A stretch of 64,000 bases of DNA, taken from Paenibacillus sp. W2I17 (GTDB taxonomy: Bacteria; Bacillota; Bacilli; Paenibacillales; Paenibacillaceae). Location: NCBI RefSeq assembly GCF_030815985.1, contig NZ_JAUSXM010000001.1, positions 6,944,001-7,008,000 on the forward strand, in the 5' to 3' direction. This document shows, piece by piece, positions 17,648 through 25,159 of the stretch (the first letter of the stretch is position 1; each line of letters starts with the position of its first letter). Under the pieces are notes generated by a model that was given only the letters and a program-made list of their open reading frames with translations, made no database searches and was not told the DNA's origin. Position numbers and translations under genes: made by a program.

Positions 17648-18650
17648 TTGTTGTTTAATCAAATTAAGGATGCAGGTTATAACGGGATAAAAAATATGAT
17701 TGGAACTAGAGAAGAAACGCTCTTTTTGGACTTTAAAGCAAAAACAGACCCTCGCACTGTTGGCTTAAAGAAGGAGGATAAAAGAGTAATGCTAAAGCGT
17801 TATCTGGATTTTCTAATTCCAGTGGTGGGGTTATCGTATGGGGAATAGACGCAAGAAAAGATGGAAATACGGGACCGGACATAGCTCGCGAAGAAAAGCC
17901 AATAGTTTATTTAAAAAGATTTTTGACTAATCTAAATAGTTTGATAAGCGACGCTTGGTCCCAGTAAATACAGGAGTAATAAACGCAGAAATTTACCTCA
18001 ATGATAATCCAGAGTGTGATGAAGGGTTTATTGTGACTTATGTACCTGTAAGCGATCTTCCACCGCATCGTGCAATGTGTACAGAAAATGTTTATTACAC
18101 GAGAGCTGGTGATAATTTTGTTACGATGGAACATTATATGCTGGAAGATGCTTTTGGAAGAAGACAAAAGCCTAAATTAAAGATTTATTATGAGCTTCGG
18201 GAAGGTGCAAGCAAAGGTAACGAACGATCTTTATATGTACTGATAGGCATAGAGAACGTTGGGAAATACTTAGCTGCTCGTCCAGCTATTAGAATAAAGC
18301 CGGGAAAAGATTTAGGAATTACATTTAGCAGCACCAAATTTATAGAATGTTACAATCTGGAACCAATTACACAATCCACTGAAAGAAATTTAAATTCTGA
18401 CTATTTCTTCGCAGGAGGCATCAATGATACTGTTCATCCATATACATGCCTAGACGTCACTTCTATGACCCCTACTGTTGATTGGGTGAGAAGAGATGAG
18501 TTAATTAGAAAGGCAGCTACTGATTCAATTTTGTCCTTCGAATATGAAGTATATGCTGAGGGTTGCACGCCAGAGAATGGTGAAGTAAAGATAACTGCTG
18601 AAGATATTATGGATCTTTTAAGAATTTTGAAACGAAAAGCGGCAGACTAA
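17648..18650 (+). pseudogene. AlbA/Schlafen-like ATP-binding protein, two frameshifts
   Basis: Three frames join into one protein of about 330 residues. The first has EETLFLDFKAKTDP, typical of the AlbA_2 (Schlafen-like, COG2865) domain. The second, from about 17790, reads NAKALSGFSNSSGGVIVWGI followed by DARKDG, the conserved core. The third, from about 17957, reads VPVNTGVINAEIYLND and continues through FIVTYVPVSDLPPHRAM and YYTRAGDNFVTM to the stop. No good start is visible (TTG at 17648). The C-terminal 150 residues are of unknown type. The intact family members are DNA/RNA-associated or regulatory proteins. Two shifts argue for real decay. Confidence 0.75.
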
Positions 18651-18764
18651 GATGTGAATCCAGGTCTTAGTTTGCCGCTTATTAAAAATAATGCTGGAAT
18701 GTTTCAGTTGGATTAAATGAGGACTCTACGTTTCGTAATATTGGCTCTGGTATTTTACTATATA

Positions 18765-19613
18765 TTAGAAACTATATAATTCTCCAAAACCTTTAAATGT
18801 TGTTATGATACTCTTACTATTTTCAATAGTAAATTTGATGTAGCAATTAGTCGCTTTTAGCGTTTTTCCAAAAATCTCAACTTTAAAACCAGTTCCTTTT
18901 TTTTCTCCATATACATCAGCGTATCCCCAAAGATTATCTCCAAAAAACTTGCTCTCAAAGATTTCGTACTTTATAAGAGGCTCAATTTTATCTTTATGAT
19001 CATTATACTGCTGTAGATTTAAAGTTGCTCTATAGTCAGTAGTGGACAAATTAAATTTACTGCATAGAGATGTGAATGTCCGCCCATCTACTCTCTCTGA
19101 GAAGCTCCAAGTACATTTAGTACTAGGTTGTGGAACAGCTAGTGATTGGTTGTCTTGAATTATTACGTTATCATCAGCCTGCTCAATTATTCTATAACCT
19201 TGTTGTTCATTAACTGGCTGAGTTGTAATAATTACTTTCCAACTTCCGTTTAAATATTTCATGTGTATAGGAAGACTTATCGTTTCTTTATCTGGAAACT
19301 CCAATTCCACAGTATAATTATATTCCTCGTCACTAACCTTTTGTTGATCAATTACTTTGAATGAAAGAGGAATATCTGAAGGGTTTTCGAGAGAAGACTT
19401 ATATTCTTGTTTCTTCTCTTCTAGACTTGTATAACGTTGATCCTCTGTTAACTGACTAAGTTTGTCATAGTCACTGTTTACTGAAGCTTCAAAGTATTCA
19501 TTCAATACAGAGTCTGGAGTTTGGTTTGAAGAGATATCCGCATATGCTGAATCATAGTACATTATCCCCAGAAACAGTACACATGCTAAACTGAAAATTT
19601 TCATAACTCGCAA
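18765..19613 (-). CDS. secreted protein of unknown function (third gene of toxin-like operon)
   Basis: 282 residues: a signal peptide (MKIFSLACVLFLGIMYYDSAYA), then an NTF2-like first domain (SVLNEYFEASVNSDYDKLSQ, YNYTVELEFPDKETISLPIH, LNGSWKVIITTQ) of the kind seen in DUF4878-type lipoproteins, then a C-terminal strand-rich domain of about 120 residues with two Cys (STKCTWSFSE, FTSLCSKF). The TTG at 19613 is preferred because GAGGAG lies 8 bases upstream. It starts 20 bases after the upstream gene and should be cotranscribed. Its role beside the toxin-like gene is unknown. Confidence 0.65.
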   Translation of the reverse strand: MRVMKIFSLACVLFLGIMYYDSAYADISSNQTPDSVLNEYFEASVNSDYDKLSQLTEDQRYTSLEEKKQEYKSSLENPSDIPLSFKVIDQQKVSDEEYNYTVELEFPDKETISLPIHMKYLNGSWKVIITTQPVNEQQGYRIIEQADDNVIIQDNQSLAVPQPSTKCTWSFSERVDGRTFTSLCSKFNLSTTDYRATLNLQQYNDHKDKIEPLIKYEIFESKFFGDNLWGYADVYGEKKGTGFKVEIFGKTLKATNCYIKFTIENSKSIITTFKGFGELYSF

Positions 19614-19632
19614 GTGTAATTCTCCTCTCAGA

Positions 19633-20193
19633 TTATCTACTAATTTGTTTTAACATTTCTCTGGTTTCAAAAAGGCAGGCCTCAACCTTTTTATTAGTGA
19701 TTATTCCGCACTTATCCATGGATCCATAATATTCAATTGCGCTATCAAATAAATGGTGGAGAAATTTACTCTCCTCTACATGAAAACGCTGAATGACCTT
19801 TTCTTCGTTCATATAGTCATAGTCAATTCTCAGAATAATTTCCATTGTCCCCATAGTATCTTTCTTAAAACAAATAAGTATAGGCTCCGATCCATACAGT
19901 GATTCCCCATATATGCAATTACTCTTTAGATACTTGTGCATGACAGATAGGTAGCTTCCCCATAAGTCTAGACCCCAGTTTTCAAATCCTATCAATTGCT
20001 CCTGACCTCTCTGAATAACAACAGCCATATTAATATCATTACTTTTCAAAGGGCCTACAGTATCAAGGGAGTATTGTTTTGTAAACTGTTCAAGAGTAAT
20101 AAACAATTTTGTAAACTGTTCTGTTCCATTAGCGGCATAAACTTGTGGAAGAGATTGTTTTGGTGAAATAAGATATGTACGAATGGATGTCAT
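19633..20193 (-). CDS. cytoplasmic protein, candidate immunity protein
   Basis: 186 residues with no signal peptide or membrane segment. It is acidic with strands and helices (AVVIQRGQEQLIGFENWGLD, MEIILRIDYDYMNEEKVIQR), and the C-terminal helix contains CLFETREMLKQIS. GGAGGG lies 5 bases before the ATG. It begins 35 bases after the stop of a gene encoding a secreted, RNase-like toxin candidate. A cytoplasmic protein directly after a secreted toxin is the usual place for an immunity protein. No immunity family is recognised by sequence. Confidence 0.55.
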   Translation of the reverse strand: MTSIRTYLISPKQSLPQVYAANGTEQFTKLFITLEQFTKQYSLDTVGPLKSNDINMAVVIQRGQEQLIGFENWGLDLWGSYLSVMHKYLKSNCIYGESLYGSEPILICFKKDTMGTMEIILRIDYDYMNEEKVIQRFHVEESKFLHHLFDSAIEYYGSMDKCGIITNKKVEACLFETREMLKQISR

Positions 20194-20228
20194 ATACCCT
20201 CCTGCAATTAAGTTTGTCTCGAGTTAAA

Positions 20229-20945
20229 TTATTCTGATTCAGCGATATTCCAGCCATATGGGTAAAGAGTAACCACTTCATAGTCGCTGTTTACAACCAG
20301 TCTATATTTTTTACCATCATAGTATCCATCAACTGCAACAGGCCCGCTGGTATTGGCTCGGATTGCTTTTTTATTAGATTCACTATAATTTGCTACAGTT
20401 GCAATAATAGTTACAATATCTCTCATGCTGGTAGTCTCATAGAAAAAGGAATTTTGCTGGACTGCTTTGTAACCCAATCCAGTCCAATATTTAGGATGAT
20501 GTTTAGACATTATATGTTCCATTCCGCCATCTTGAGTTCCAAATTTCAATTCAATATAATCACTTGTTCCAATCAGCCATATTTCCTTAATTAGCGAATA
20601 TCTTGTAACCAAAAATGGAAGCTCGGCCTCAAACTCATTTTCTATCGCTTTCTCAACATAAGCTTCTGTAACTTTGGCATATGTTTTCGAAGTACCATAG
20701 AGTAATTTAGCTGCTTGCATAATAATTCTAAAGATATTTGCTGGACGGATTTCGTTTTGAGGTTGAACATTATTTGACTCGCGGGAATTTTCAAGTATTT
20801 CCAACGTATCATTCTTTATTTCTTCTGTCACTATTCTTTCTTTTTTGAGGTTTTGATCCTCAGCACCGCTAGCAAATGCTTGTGGAACAGAAACTGTGAA
20901 CAATGTAACACAAAGCAGTACTGACAAGATTTTTTTTCTAAACAA
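20229..20945 (-). CDS. secreted toxin candidate with BECR-like C-terminal domain
   Basis: 238 residues from a TTG start with GGAGGAG about 8 bases upstream. A Sec signal peptide (LSVLLCVTLFTVSVPQAFA, cleavage after AFA) is followed by a helical middle and a C-terminal domain of about 110 residues. That domain has the pattern GGMEHIMSKHHPKYWTG, SFFYETTSMRDIVTIIATVA, YYDGKKYRLVVNSDYEVVTL and YPYGW. A buried HIxxxHH..W, FF, helix, YxL..., YP order resembles C-terminal RNase toxins of the BECR fold in polymorphic toxin systems. NCBI's SAR2788 putative toxin family has a similar layout, by my memory. It is first in a three-gene operon with a candidate immunity gene. Confidence 0.55.
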   Translation of the reverse strand: MFRKKILSVLLCVTLFTVSVPQAFASGAEDQNLKKERIVTEEIKNDTLEILENSRESNNVQPQNEIRPANIFRIIMQAAKLLYGTSKTYAKVTEAYVEKAIENEFEAELPFLVTRYSLIKEIWLIGTSDYIELKFGTQDGGMEHIMSKHHPKYWTGLGYKAVQQNSFFYETTSMRDIVTIIATVANYSESNKKAIRANTSGPVAVDGYYDGKKYRLVVNSDYEVVTLYPYGWNIAESE

Positions 20946-21297
20946 GTTATTCTCCTCCTATATGTCTTTTATTTGGGTTGTTTACTAAATATCCCTTTGA
21001 ATATATTACCATCTATAACAAAAATGTAAATATGTTAATAAATAAATATATATACAGTAAATTACATATTAATCTATTTACATATTGTATGACTTCAATT
21101 TTTGTGCTTCAGTAAAATGGTCTTGTTCTTCCTCTATAGTTACATAGACGTATACATTTAAAGCAAAGAGCGCAGCGTTTTTGCTGCGGGCGGTACGGAC
21201 GCCAATCTTTTAAAAGCGTCACACGAATCACCAAAAGCGTCATTTTATACTCCATTAACGTATTTTGATTAACCATTATTGTACATATAACACCCAA
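20946..21297. other. AT-rich intergenic region
   Basis: Very AT-rich from 20985 to 21090, which should carry the promoter of the minus-strand toxin operon. A GC-rich hairpin GCGCAGC/GCTGCGGGC lies at about 21168-21192. No gene is seen. Confidence 0.4.
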
Positions 21298-21328
21298 AGT
21301 CGATCCTTCACTGGATCGGCTTTTTTCA
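21297..21328 (+). terminator. intrinsic terminator ahead of small-gene islet
   Basis: GTCGATCC pairs with GGATCGGC over a 6-base loop, followed by TTTTTT. It lies just 5' of the gene at 21343. Either a plus-strand transcript from an unseen upstream unit ends here, or the hairpin attenuates the islet. Confidence 0.7.
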
Positions 21329-21342
21329 TTGGAGGAATTGAA

Positions 21343-21528
21343 GTGATCAGTAGAAGACGGAAGAAGATACACATTCGCCCTAACAAGCAGCCAGAGAAGT
21401 GCAAAGGTTGTGTATGGGGTAGATGGGATGGAGTGAAACAGTTTTGTAGTAGACGACCTTGTGTTAGAAAGGGAAATCTTCCCCGATGTCGAATTATAAG
21501 AGACTGGGGGGAGTGCTTTGAAAATTAG
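21343..21528 (+). CDS. small Cys-rich basic protein, phage-like
   Basis: 61 residues from a GTG, with GGAGG 7 bases upstream. Very basic N-terminus (ISRRRKKIHIRPNKQPEK), then six Cys as CKGC...FCSRRPC...RCRI...ECF, spaced like a small zinc-binding fold. Proteins of this look occur in phages and mobile islands of Firmicutes. The stop codon overlaps the start of the next gene by 11 bases, so the two are translationally coupled. Confidence 0.6.
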   Translation: MISRRRKKIHIRPNKQPEKCKGCVWGRWDGVKQFCSRRPCVRKGNLPRCRIIRDWGECFEN

Positions 21529-22027
21529 TGATGTTATAGATTATTCATTAGAATCTATAGCCGGCAGGATCAAGAATGCACCAAGTCAAAAAATCGCTGA
21601 ACTTGCAAGTAACAATGTCCTAAGAAGTACGTTTGCGATCACAAGTACATTTGCCATTTTAACTGAGGAGTTAAAGAAAGAATTAATATACTTAATTCAG
21701 GAAATTTCTCAGACCGAAGTTAGAAAAAAAGATATATCTGCTCTTCGGGTCAAACTCAATGAGTTTATTCTGTCTGAATTTAAGGAGCATGAGAGACATT
21801 TGACAAGTTTGAACATCTTCACTAAATTCGCAAGTCCGGAGATCATCAAATTTATTAATAAAGAAATTGATGACACTAAGTCATCAGTGGAACTGAAGCT
21901 GTTGATTCTCGAACGGAAGCTCAGTGAACGACAGTGGCAAATTTATTGGGATTTAACTAAAATAGCACTTTCCGCAATAATAGGCGGTGTTATAGGAGCA
22001 TATATCAAAAGTGCAATCGGATCCTAG
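21518..22027 (+). CDS. helical protein with C-terminal membrane anchor, unknown function
   Basis: 169 residues from a TTG preceded by GGGGGGAG. Mostly amphipathic helix (ELIYLIQEISQTEVRKKDIS, LNEFILSEFKEHERHL) with a C-terminal membrane segment IALSAIIGGVIGAYIKSAI. This tail-anchored coiled architecture resembles some phage or abortive-infection proteins, but no family is recognised. It is the middle gene of a three-gene islet between two terminators. Confidence 0.6.
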   Translation: MKISDVIDYSLESIAGRIKNAPSQKIAELASNNVLRSTFAITSTFAILTEELKKELIYLIQEISQTEVRKKDISALRVKLNEFILSEFKEHERHLTSLNIFTKFASPEIIKFINKEIDDTKSSVELKLLILERKLSERQWQIYWDLTKIALSAIIGGVIGAYIKSAIGS

Positions 22028-22048
22028 GCGAAGGGAGGTGCAAGAGTC

Positions 22049-22291
22049 ATGGTAAAAGTTAATGCAAATCTTCAAGAAGCAGATGGAAGTTTTGATGAGT
22101 ACAGCAGTAGAACGTATGATTTGAATGAAGCTCAAGTAACAACTTTGCTAAACTCAGATATTGTTACATATCCACGTAGTCATGGGAGTAACAGCAGGAG
22201 TTCAGTTAAGACACGAATTGTACAAAAGAATTTTTCATTGTTCGACCCAGAAAAACCAGTTTGGGAAATAGTCTTCCAGGTGATTGAATAG
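22049..22291 (+). CDS. small hypothetical protein
   Basis: 80 residues; GGGAGGTG lies 8 bases before the ATG. The protein begins with VKVNANLQEADGSFDEYSSR and ends with KPVWEIVFQVIE, a compact strand-helix-strand pattern. It has no signal or membrane segment. It is the third gene of the islet and is followed by a terminator. Function is unknown. Confidence 0.6.
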   Translation: MVKVNANLQEADGSFDEYSSRTYDLNEAQVTTLLNSDIVTYPRSHGSNSRSSVKTRIVQKNFSLFDPEKPVWEIVFQVIE

Positions 22292-22314
22292 GCATCCTTT
22301 GGGGTGCTTTTTCT
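22291..22314 (+). terminator. intrinsic terminator after islet
   Basis: GGCATCC-TTTG-GGGTGC followed by TTTTTC. Confidence 0.7.
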
Positions 22315-22560
22315 TTATCTCAACCAAATACAAATAGTTCGCAACCAAAATTTCCTAATGTTCTTGTGAAGAATGGTTTGGTCAATATAAAAATATTAGT
22401 ACGCTAACATTAATCTTAAAGATTTTGATCTTGTGGTTGATGTTTCTTATGGATGAACGCCTATAGCAAATTTGAAAGCTGAATGCATTACTAGGGACTA
22501 TTTTGGCTTTGCTTCCAGCATGAAAGAACTGAGCCGCGGATTTGTAAAACTCAAGCCGAA

Positions 22561-22779
22561 TCACTTTGATGGATATGGTCTCCTTACATCTGTCCGGTTC
22601 AAAAGAAAATCTGTGCTGGTCTGATGATAATCAGCAAGCTTAATCAATATAGCGGTTGGAATGTCCAACTCGCCACGTTCATAGTTACTATAGACACGTT
22701 GACTACAGCCAAGATAGGTGGCCATTTGTGTTTGGGATAAGTCTTTGTCTTCACGCAAATTGCGTATACGAGCGTACAT
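22561..22779 (-). CDS. XRE family helix-turn-helix regulator
   Basis: 72 residues, a lone Cro/CI-type domain: RIRNLREDKDLSQTQMATYL, GCSQRVYSNYERGELDIPTA, LIKLADYHQTSTDFLL. The start at 22779 has GAGGTG 6 bases upstream. It is divergent from the DUF6809 gene; the 110-base gap holds a multi-arm palindrome that is the likely operator for both promoters. Such stand-alone regulators often control small mobile or phage-derived loci. Confidence 0.88.
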   Translation of the reverse strand: MYARIRNLREDKDLSQTQMATYLGCSQRVYSNYERGELDIPTAILIKLADYHQTSTDFLLNRTDVRRPYPSK

Positions 22780-22799
22780 TATCATCACCTCACCAATAT

Positions 22800-22856
22800 C
22801 ATACTTTAGCGTGTTATCCGCTATTGATTTTTAGCGGAAAATCCGCTAAAGTATAG
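22800..22856. promoter_or_regulatory. palindromic operator between XRE and DUF6809 genes
   Basis: ATACTTTAGCG at 22800 is the exact reverse complement of CGCTAAAGTAT at the other end. Inside lie TCCGCTA, TAGCGGA and ATCCGCTA, giving four half-sites with core CCGCTA/TAGCGG. This arrangement fits cooperative binding of XRE dimers controlling both divergent genes. Confidence 0.7.
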
Positions 22857-22892
22857 TGAGAATAGTTGGTAAAAAGACTAGGTGGGGATAAC

Positions 22893-23162
22893 ATGTCAAA
22901 CCTGATCGAAGATTTGTTTCACGGGAACCTGCGGTTGGACGAGTCGATTCATCCTGAGCAAGCTGAGTATCAGGAGATCAATCGCCAGATATCGGACCTG
23001 ATGCAGGACTACAAAACACAGCTTACCGAGAACGAATATGATGCTTTGGAGCAACTGATAGACTTGATCGGACAGTCCACGTCGATGTATGTGGAAGCGG
23101 CATTTGAGCAAGGTTTTCGCACAGGCGGCAGACTGATGATTGAGGTTTTAGCCAAACCGTGA
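22893..23162 (+). CDS. DUF6809-like small protein
   Basis: 89 residues from an ATG with AGGTGGGG 6 bases upstream. Starts MSNLIEDLFHGNLRLDE, has a long amphipathic helix (YKTQLTENEYDALEQLIDLI) and ends with EAAFEQGFRTGGRLMIEVL, which matches my recollection of the DUF6809 family of phage/mobile-associated Firmicute proteins. Its function is unknown. It is divergent from the XRE regulator and ends at a strong terminator. Confidence 0.7.
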   Translation: MSNLIEDLFHGNLRLDESIHPEQAEYQEINRQISDLMQDYKTQLTENEYDALEQLIDLIGQSTSMYVEAAFEQGFRTGGRLMIEVLAKP

Positions 23163-23206
23163 GTATCTATCTACCTTATAAGCCAGCAGACAATACACAG
23201 CAATTC

Positions 23207-23268
23207 AAAAATCCCCTTCTCCATTACCACCGATCAGGCTGGAATGGAGAAGGGGATTTTGCTTTTAA
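23207..23268. terminator. strong bidirectional terminator
   Basis: AAAATCCCCTTCTCCATT pairs perfectly with its complement at 23242-23261. It separates the convergent DUF6809 and pectate lyase genes. Confidence 0.9.
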
Positions 23269-23296
23269 ATTATTCCTTAATCTCAATAACTTTCAC

Positions 23297-24676
23297 TTAC
23301 CGTGCACCAATATTCGTACCCGCTGGCGTACCCGAGCCAATCAAATCACTGCCGTTCGCAAGCTTGAGGAAATTGCCCAGGACAGGTGTTCCGTCCGCGC
23401 TACGCGTTACCGAAGGCACGAGGGAGACAAAATCGGCTGCGCTGGCGAGCAGGCCTTTGGCGTTCTCGCTTTTTTTGTTCTTCCACCAGACGTTGGTGCT
23501 GCTGACGTCGGTTCCGCTTGTTTTGTCACTGGCGCCGCCTTGGAAGGACAGGTTGTTGGTGAAGATATGGGTGCCTACATCAAAGGCAAAGTTGCTTTGC
23601 CCATTGTTCCAGGAGGTGTTGTTTTTCATCTGGATCGAACCGGGATTGCTGTTGTAAGTGAAACCGTGCTTTTTGTTATTAAACGCAATGCTGTTCTCAA
23701 CGATATGATTCACCGCGATTTTCTCGCCGCCAAGCTTGAAGCCGTTACCGTCGCTATCGGAGGTGGATGTACCATCCGAAGTTTGACCGTTGTGATGTGC
23801 AATGCTGTTACGAATGGTTACTGCGCCAATGGCACCTGTGTCCGTTTTACTATAGAGATCCCAGCCATCGTCGACGTTATAGGCCGCAATGCAACCGTCG
23901 AAGACGTTGCCCGGGCCAACGGTCAGTTTGGCTGCAAAACCGTCAGCATCCTCGCCATTATCCGGGTCATAGTTATCATGGGAATACGAACGAATCACTT
24001 CATTATATGCAGGCCATTCACTCTTGGCGGCTGTGGAAGCATAACGTCCCATTTGAATACCCGTATCACGGTTGTGATGGGCCTCGATCTGCTCCAAGCG
24101 GTTGTAGCTGCCCCCGATGAAGATGCCGTTATCGCCTGCACCCTTCACCTCAAGCCCTTTGACGAACCAGTAGTCTCCGAACATTTGCAGTCCACGATTG
24201 GTGGAAGCGAAGGCTTGGGCCGAGAAATCAAAGACCGGTTTCTCCGATCCATACGCCACCAGGTTTTTACGTTGTCCCGATGTGCCGCTGTTGCCACGTT
24301 CAATGGTAATGGTCTGGGAGAAGCTGTAGTTACCGCCGCGTAGATAGATGGTCTTGCCTGGGGCGATCTGGGTTAATGCGTTAGCCAGTGACGTTGGACT
24401 GTTGATCGTACCCGGATTGCTGGCTGAGCCGTTAGGGGAAACATAGAGATCACCCGCAGCAAGCGTCATACTTGAGGTGGTGGCTGCTTCTGATGGGTTA
24501 TTTTGGAAGCTACTCTCGATCAGTTCCGCCGCCCCAACCGACCCACCACCAATCAATAATAGAGGGAACGCGGCACTCAGACAGATCTGGGCCATTTTTG
24601 ATTTGAGGGAGCTTTCCTTCTGAGAACGTGCAGATCGTGCAGATACATGAGTAGATGTGGATGGAAATAATTTCAT
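23297..24676 (-). CDS. secreted pectate lyase, PL9 type
   Basis: About 459 residues from the ATG at 24676 (AAGGAGGTC 7 bases upstream). A long signal region is followed by a right-handed parallel beta-helix. Motifs fit PL9 (PelL-like) pectate lyases: LYVSPNGSASNPGT at the start of the helix, YLRGGNYSFSQTI, NGIFIGG, EDADGFAAKLTVGPGN, DDGWDLYSK and DGNGFKLGG. These enzymes cleave polygalacturonate by calcium-dependent beta-elimination; the Asp residues in DADGF and DDGWD are candidates for calcium binding. A long antisense frame on the plus strand is a shadow. A perfect cre site upstream implies glucose repression by CcpA. Confidence 0.9.
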   Translation of the reverse strand: MKLFPSTSTHVSARSARSQKESSLKSKMAQICLSAAFPLLLIGGGSVGAAELIESSFQNNPSEAATTSSMTLAAGDLYVSPNGSASNPGTINSPTSLANALTQIAPGKTIYLRGGNYSFSQTITIERGNSGTSGQRKNLVAYGSEKPVFDFSAQAFASTNRGLQMFGDYWFVKGLEVKGAGDNGIFIGGSYNRLEQIEAHHNRDTGIQMGRYASTAAKSEWPAYNEVIRSYSHDNYDPDNGEDADGFAAKLTVGPGNVFDGCIAAYNVDDGWDLYSKTDTGAIGAVTIRNSIAHHNGQTSDGTSTSDSDGNGFKLGGEKIAVNHIVENSIAFNNKKHGFTYNSNPGSIQMKNNTSWNNGQSNFAFDVGTHIFTNNLSFQGGASDKTSGTDVSSTNVWWKNKKSENAKGLLASAADFVSLVPSVTRSADGTPVLGNFLKLANGSDLIGSGTPAGTNIGAR

Positions 24677-24808
24677 TACGTAGACCTCCTTGGTTAATTG
24701 GGAATAGAATGAGTGAGCTGTTGCTGTATGCCGGACAGGTGAATGAATGGGGTGAATCATTGTGGTTGGATGGAACCCATCTGTACAGCACAGCTTCATG
24801 GTAAATGT

Positions 24809-24822
24809 TGTAAACGCTATCA
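24809..24822 (-). promoter_or_regulatory. cre (CcpA) site upstream of pectate lyase
   Basis: TGTAAACGCTATCA fits the cre consensus TGWAANCGNTNWCA at every fixed position. It lies about 130 bases before the pectate lyase start, a usual position for catabolite repression of plant-polymer enzymes. Confidence 0.75.
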
Positions 24823-24829
24823 TCAATAA

Positions 24830-25159
24830 TCATTTACTCAGATGAGTGTACAGGTTGGTGTAACAGGCTTCTCCGGTTCGAACGCCATGCATTGCACAGG
24901 TAGTACATAATCCTGCCATCGGTTCATCGCCCTCATTTAACAGTCCATCCTCCCAAATGAATGTAAAAAGGCTCTCTTTTGTCCATAGATGACACCCAAA
25001 CACACCCTTAATCCACCAAAATCAACCTCGCCATCCTGCGATGACGGTGGGGAAAAGGAGATTTGTGACTGCAAAAACACGCCCTTCATTCATCGTGTCA
25101 AAAAAATGTTGTCATTCACGTCATGACGTGAGATAATTAACTTTTGCCCAGCGGCCTTT
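24830..25159. other. divergent intergenic region
   Basis: About 330 bases between the pectate lyase and helicase genes. It holds the promoters of both and the perfect palindrome at 25118. No gene is seen. Confidence 0.5.
25118..25131. promoter_or_regulatory. perfect 14-base palindrome, candidate operator
   Basis: CACGTCATGACGTG is its own complement and lies about 30 bases before the helicase start, where it could overlap its promoter. The binding protein is unknown. Confidence 0.4.

Noticed and set aside
22382..22564. 60-residue protein on the minus strand, or a plus-strand fragment overlapping the XRE 3' end
   Set aside because: Neither has a start with a ribosome site or a recognisable family; left as unassigned AT-rich sequence.
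23159..24343. 394-codon open frame on the plus strand across the pectate lyase gene
   Set aside because: It is antisense to a clearly recognisable PL9 gene with signal peptide, ribosome site and cre site; the translation shows no domain, and the frame arises from codon bias.
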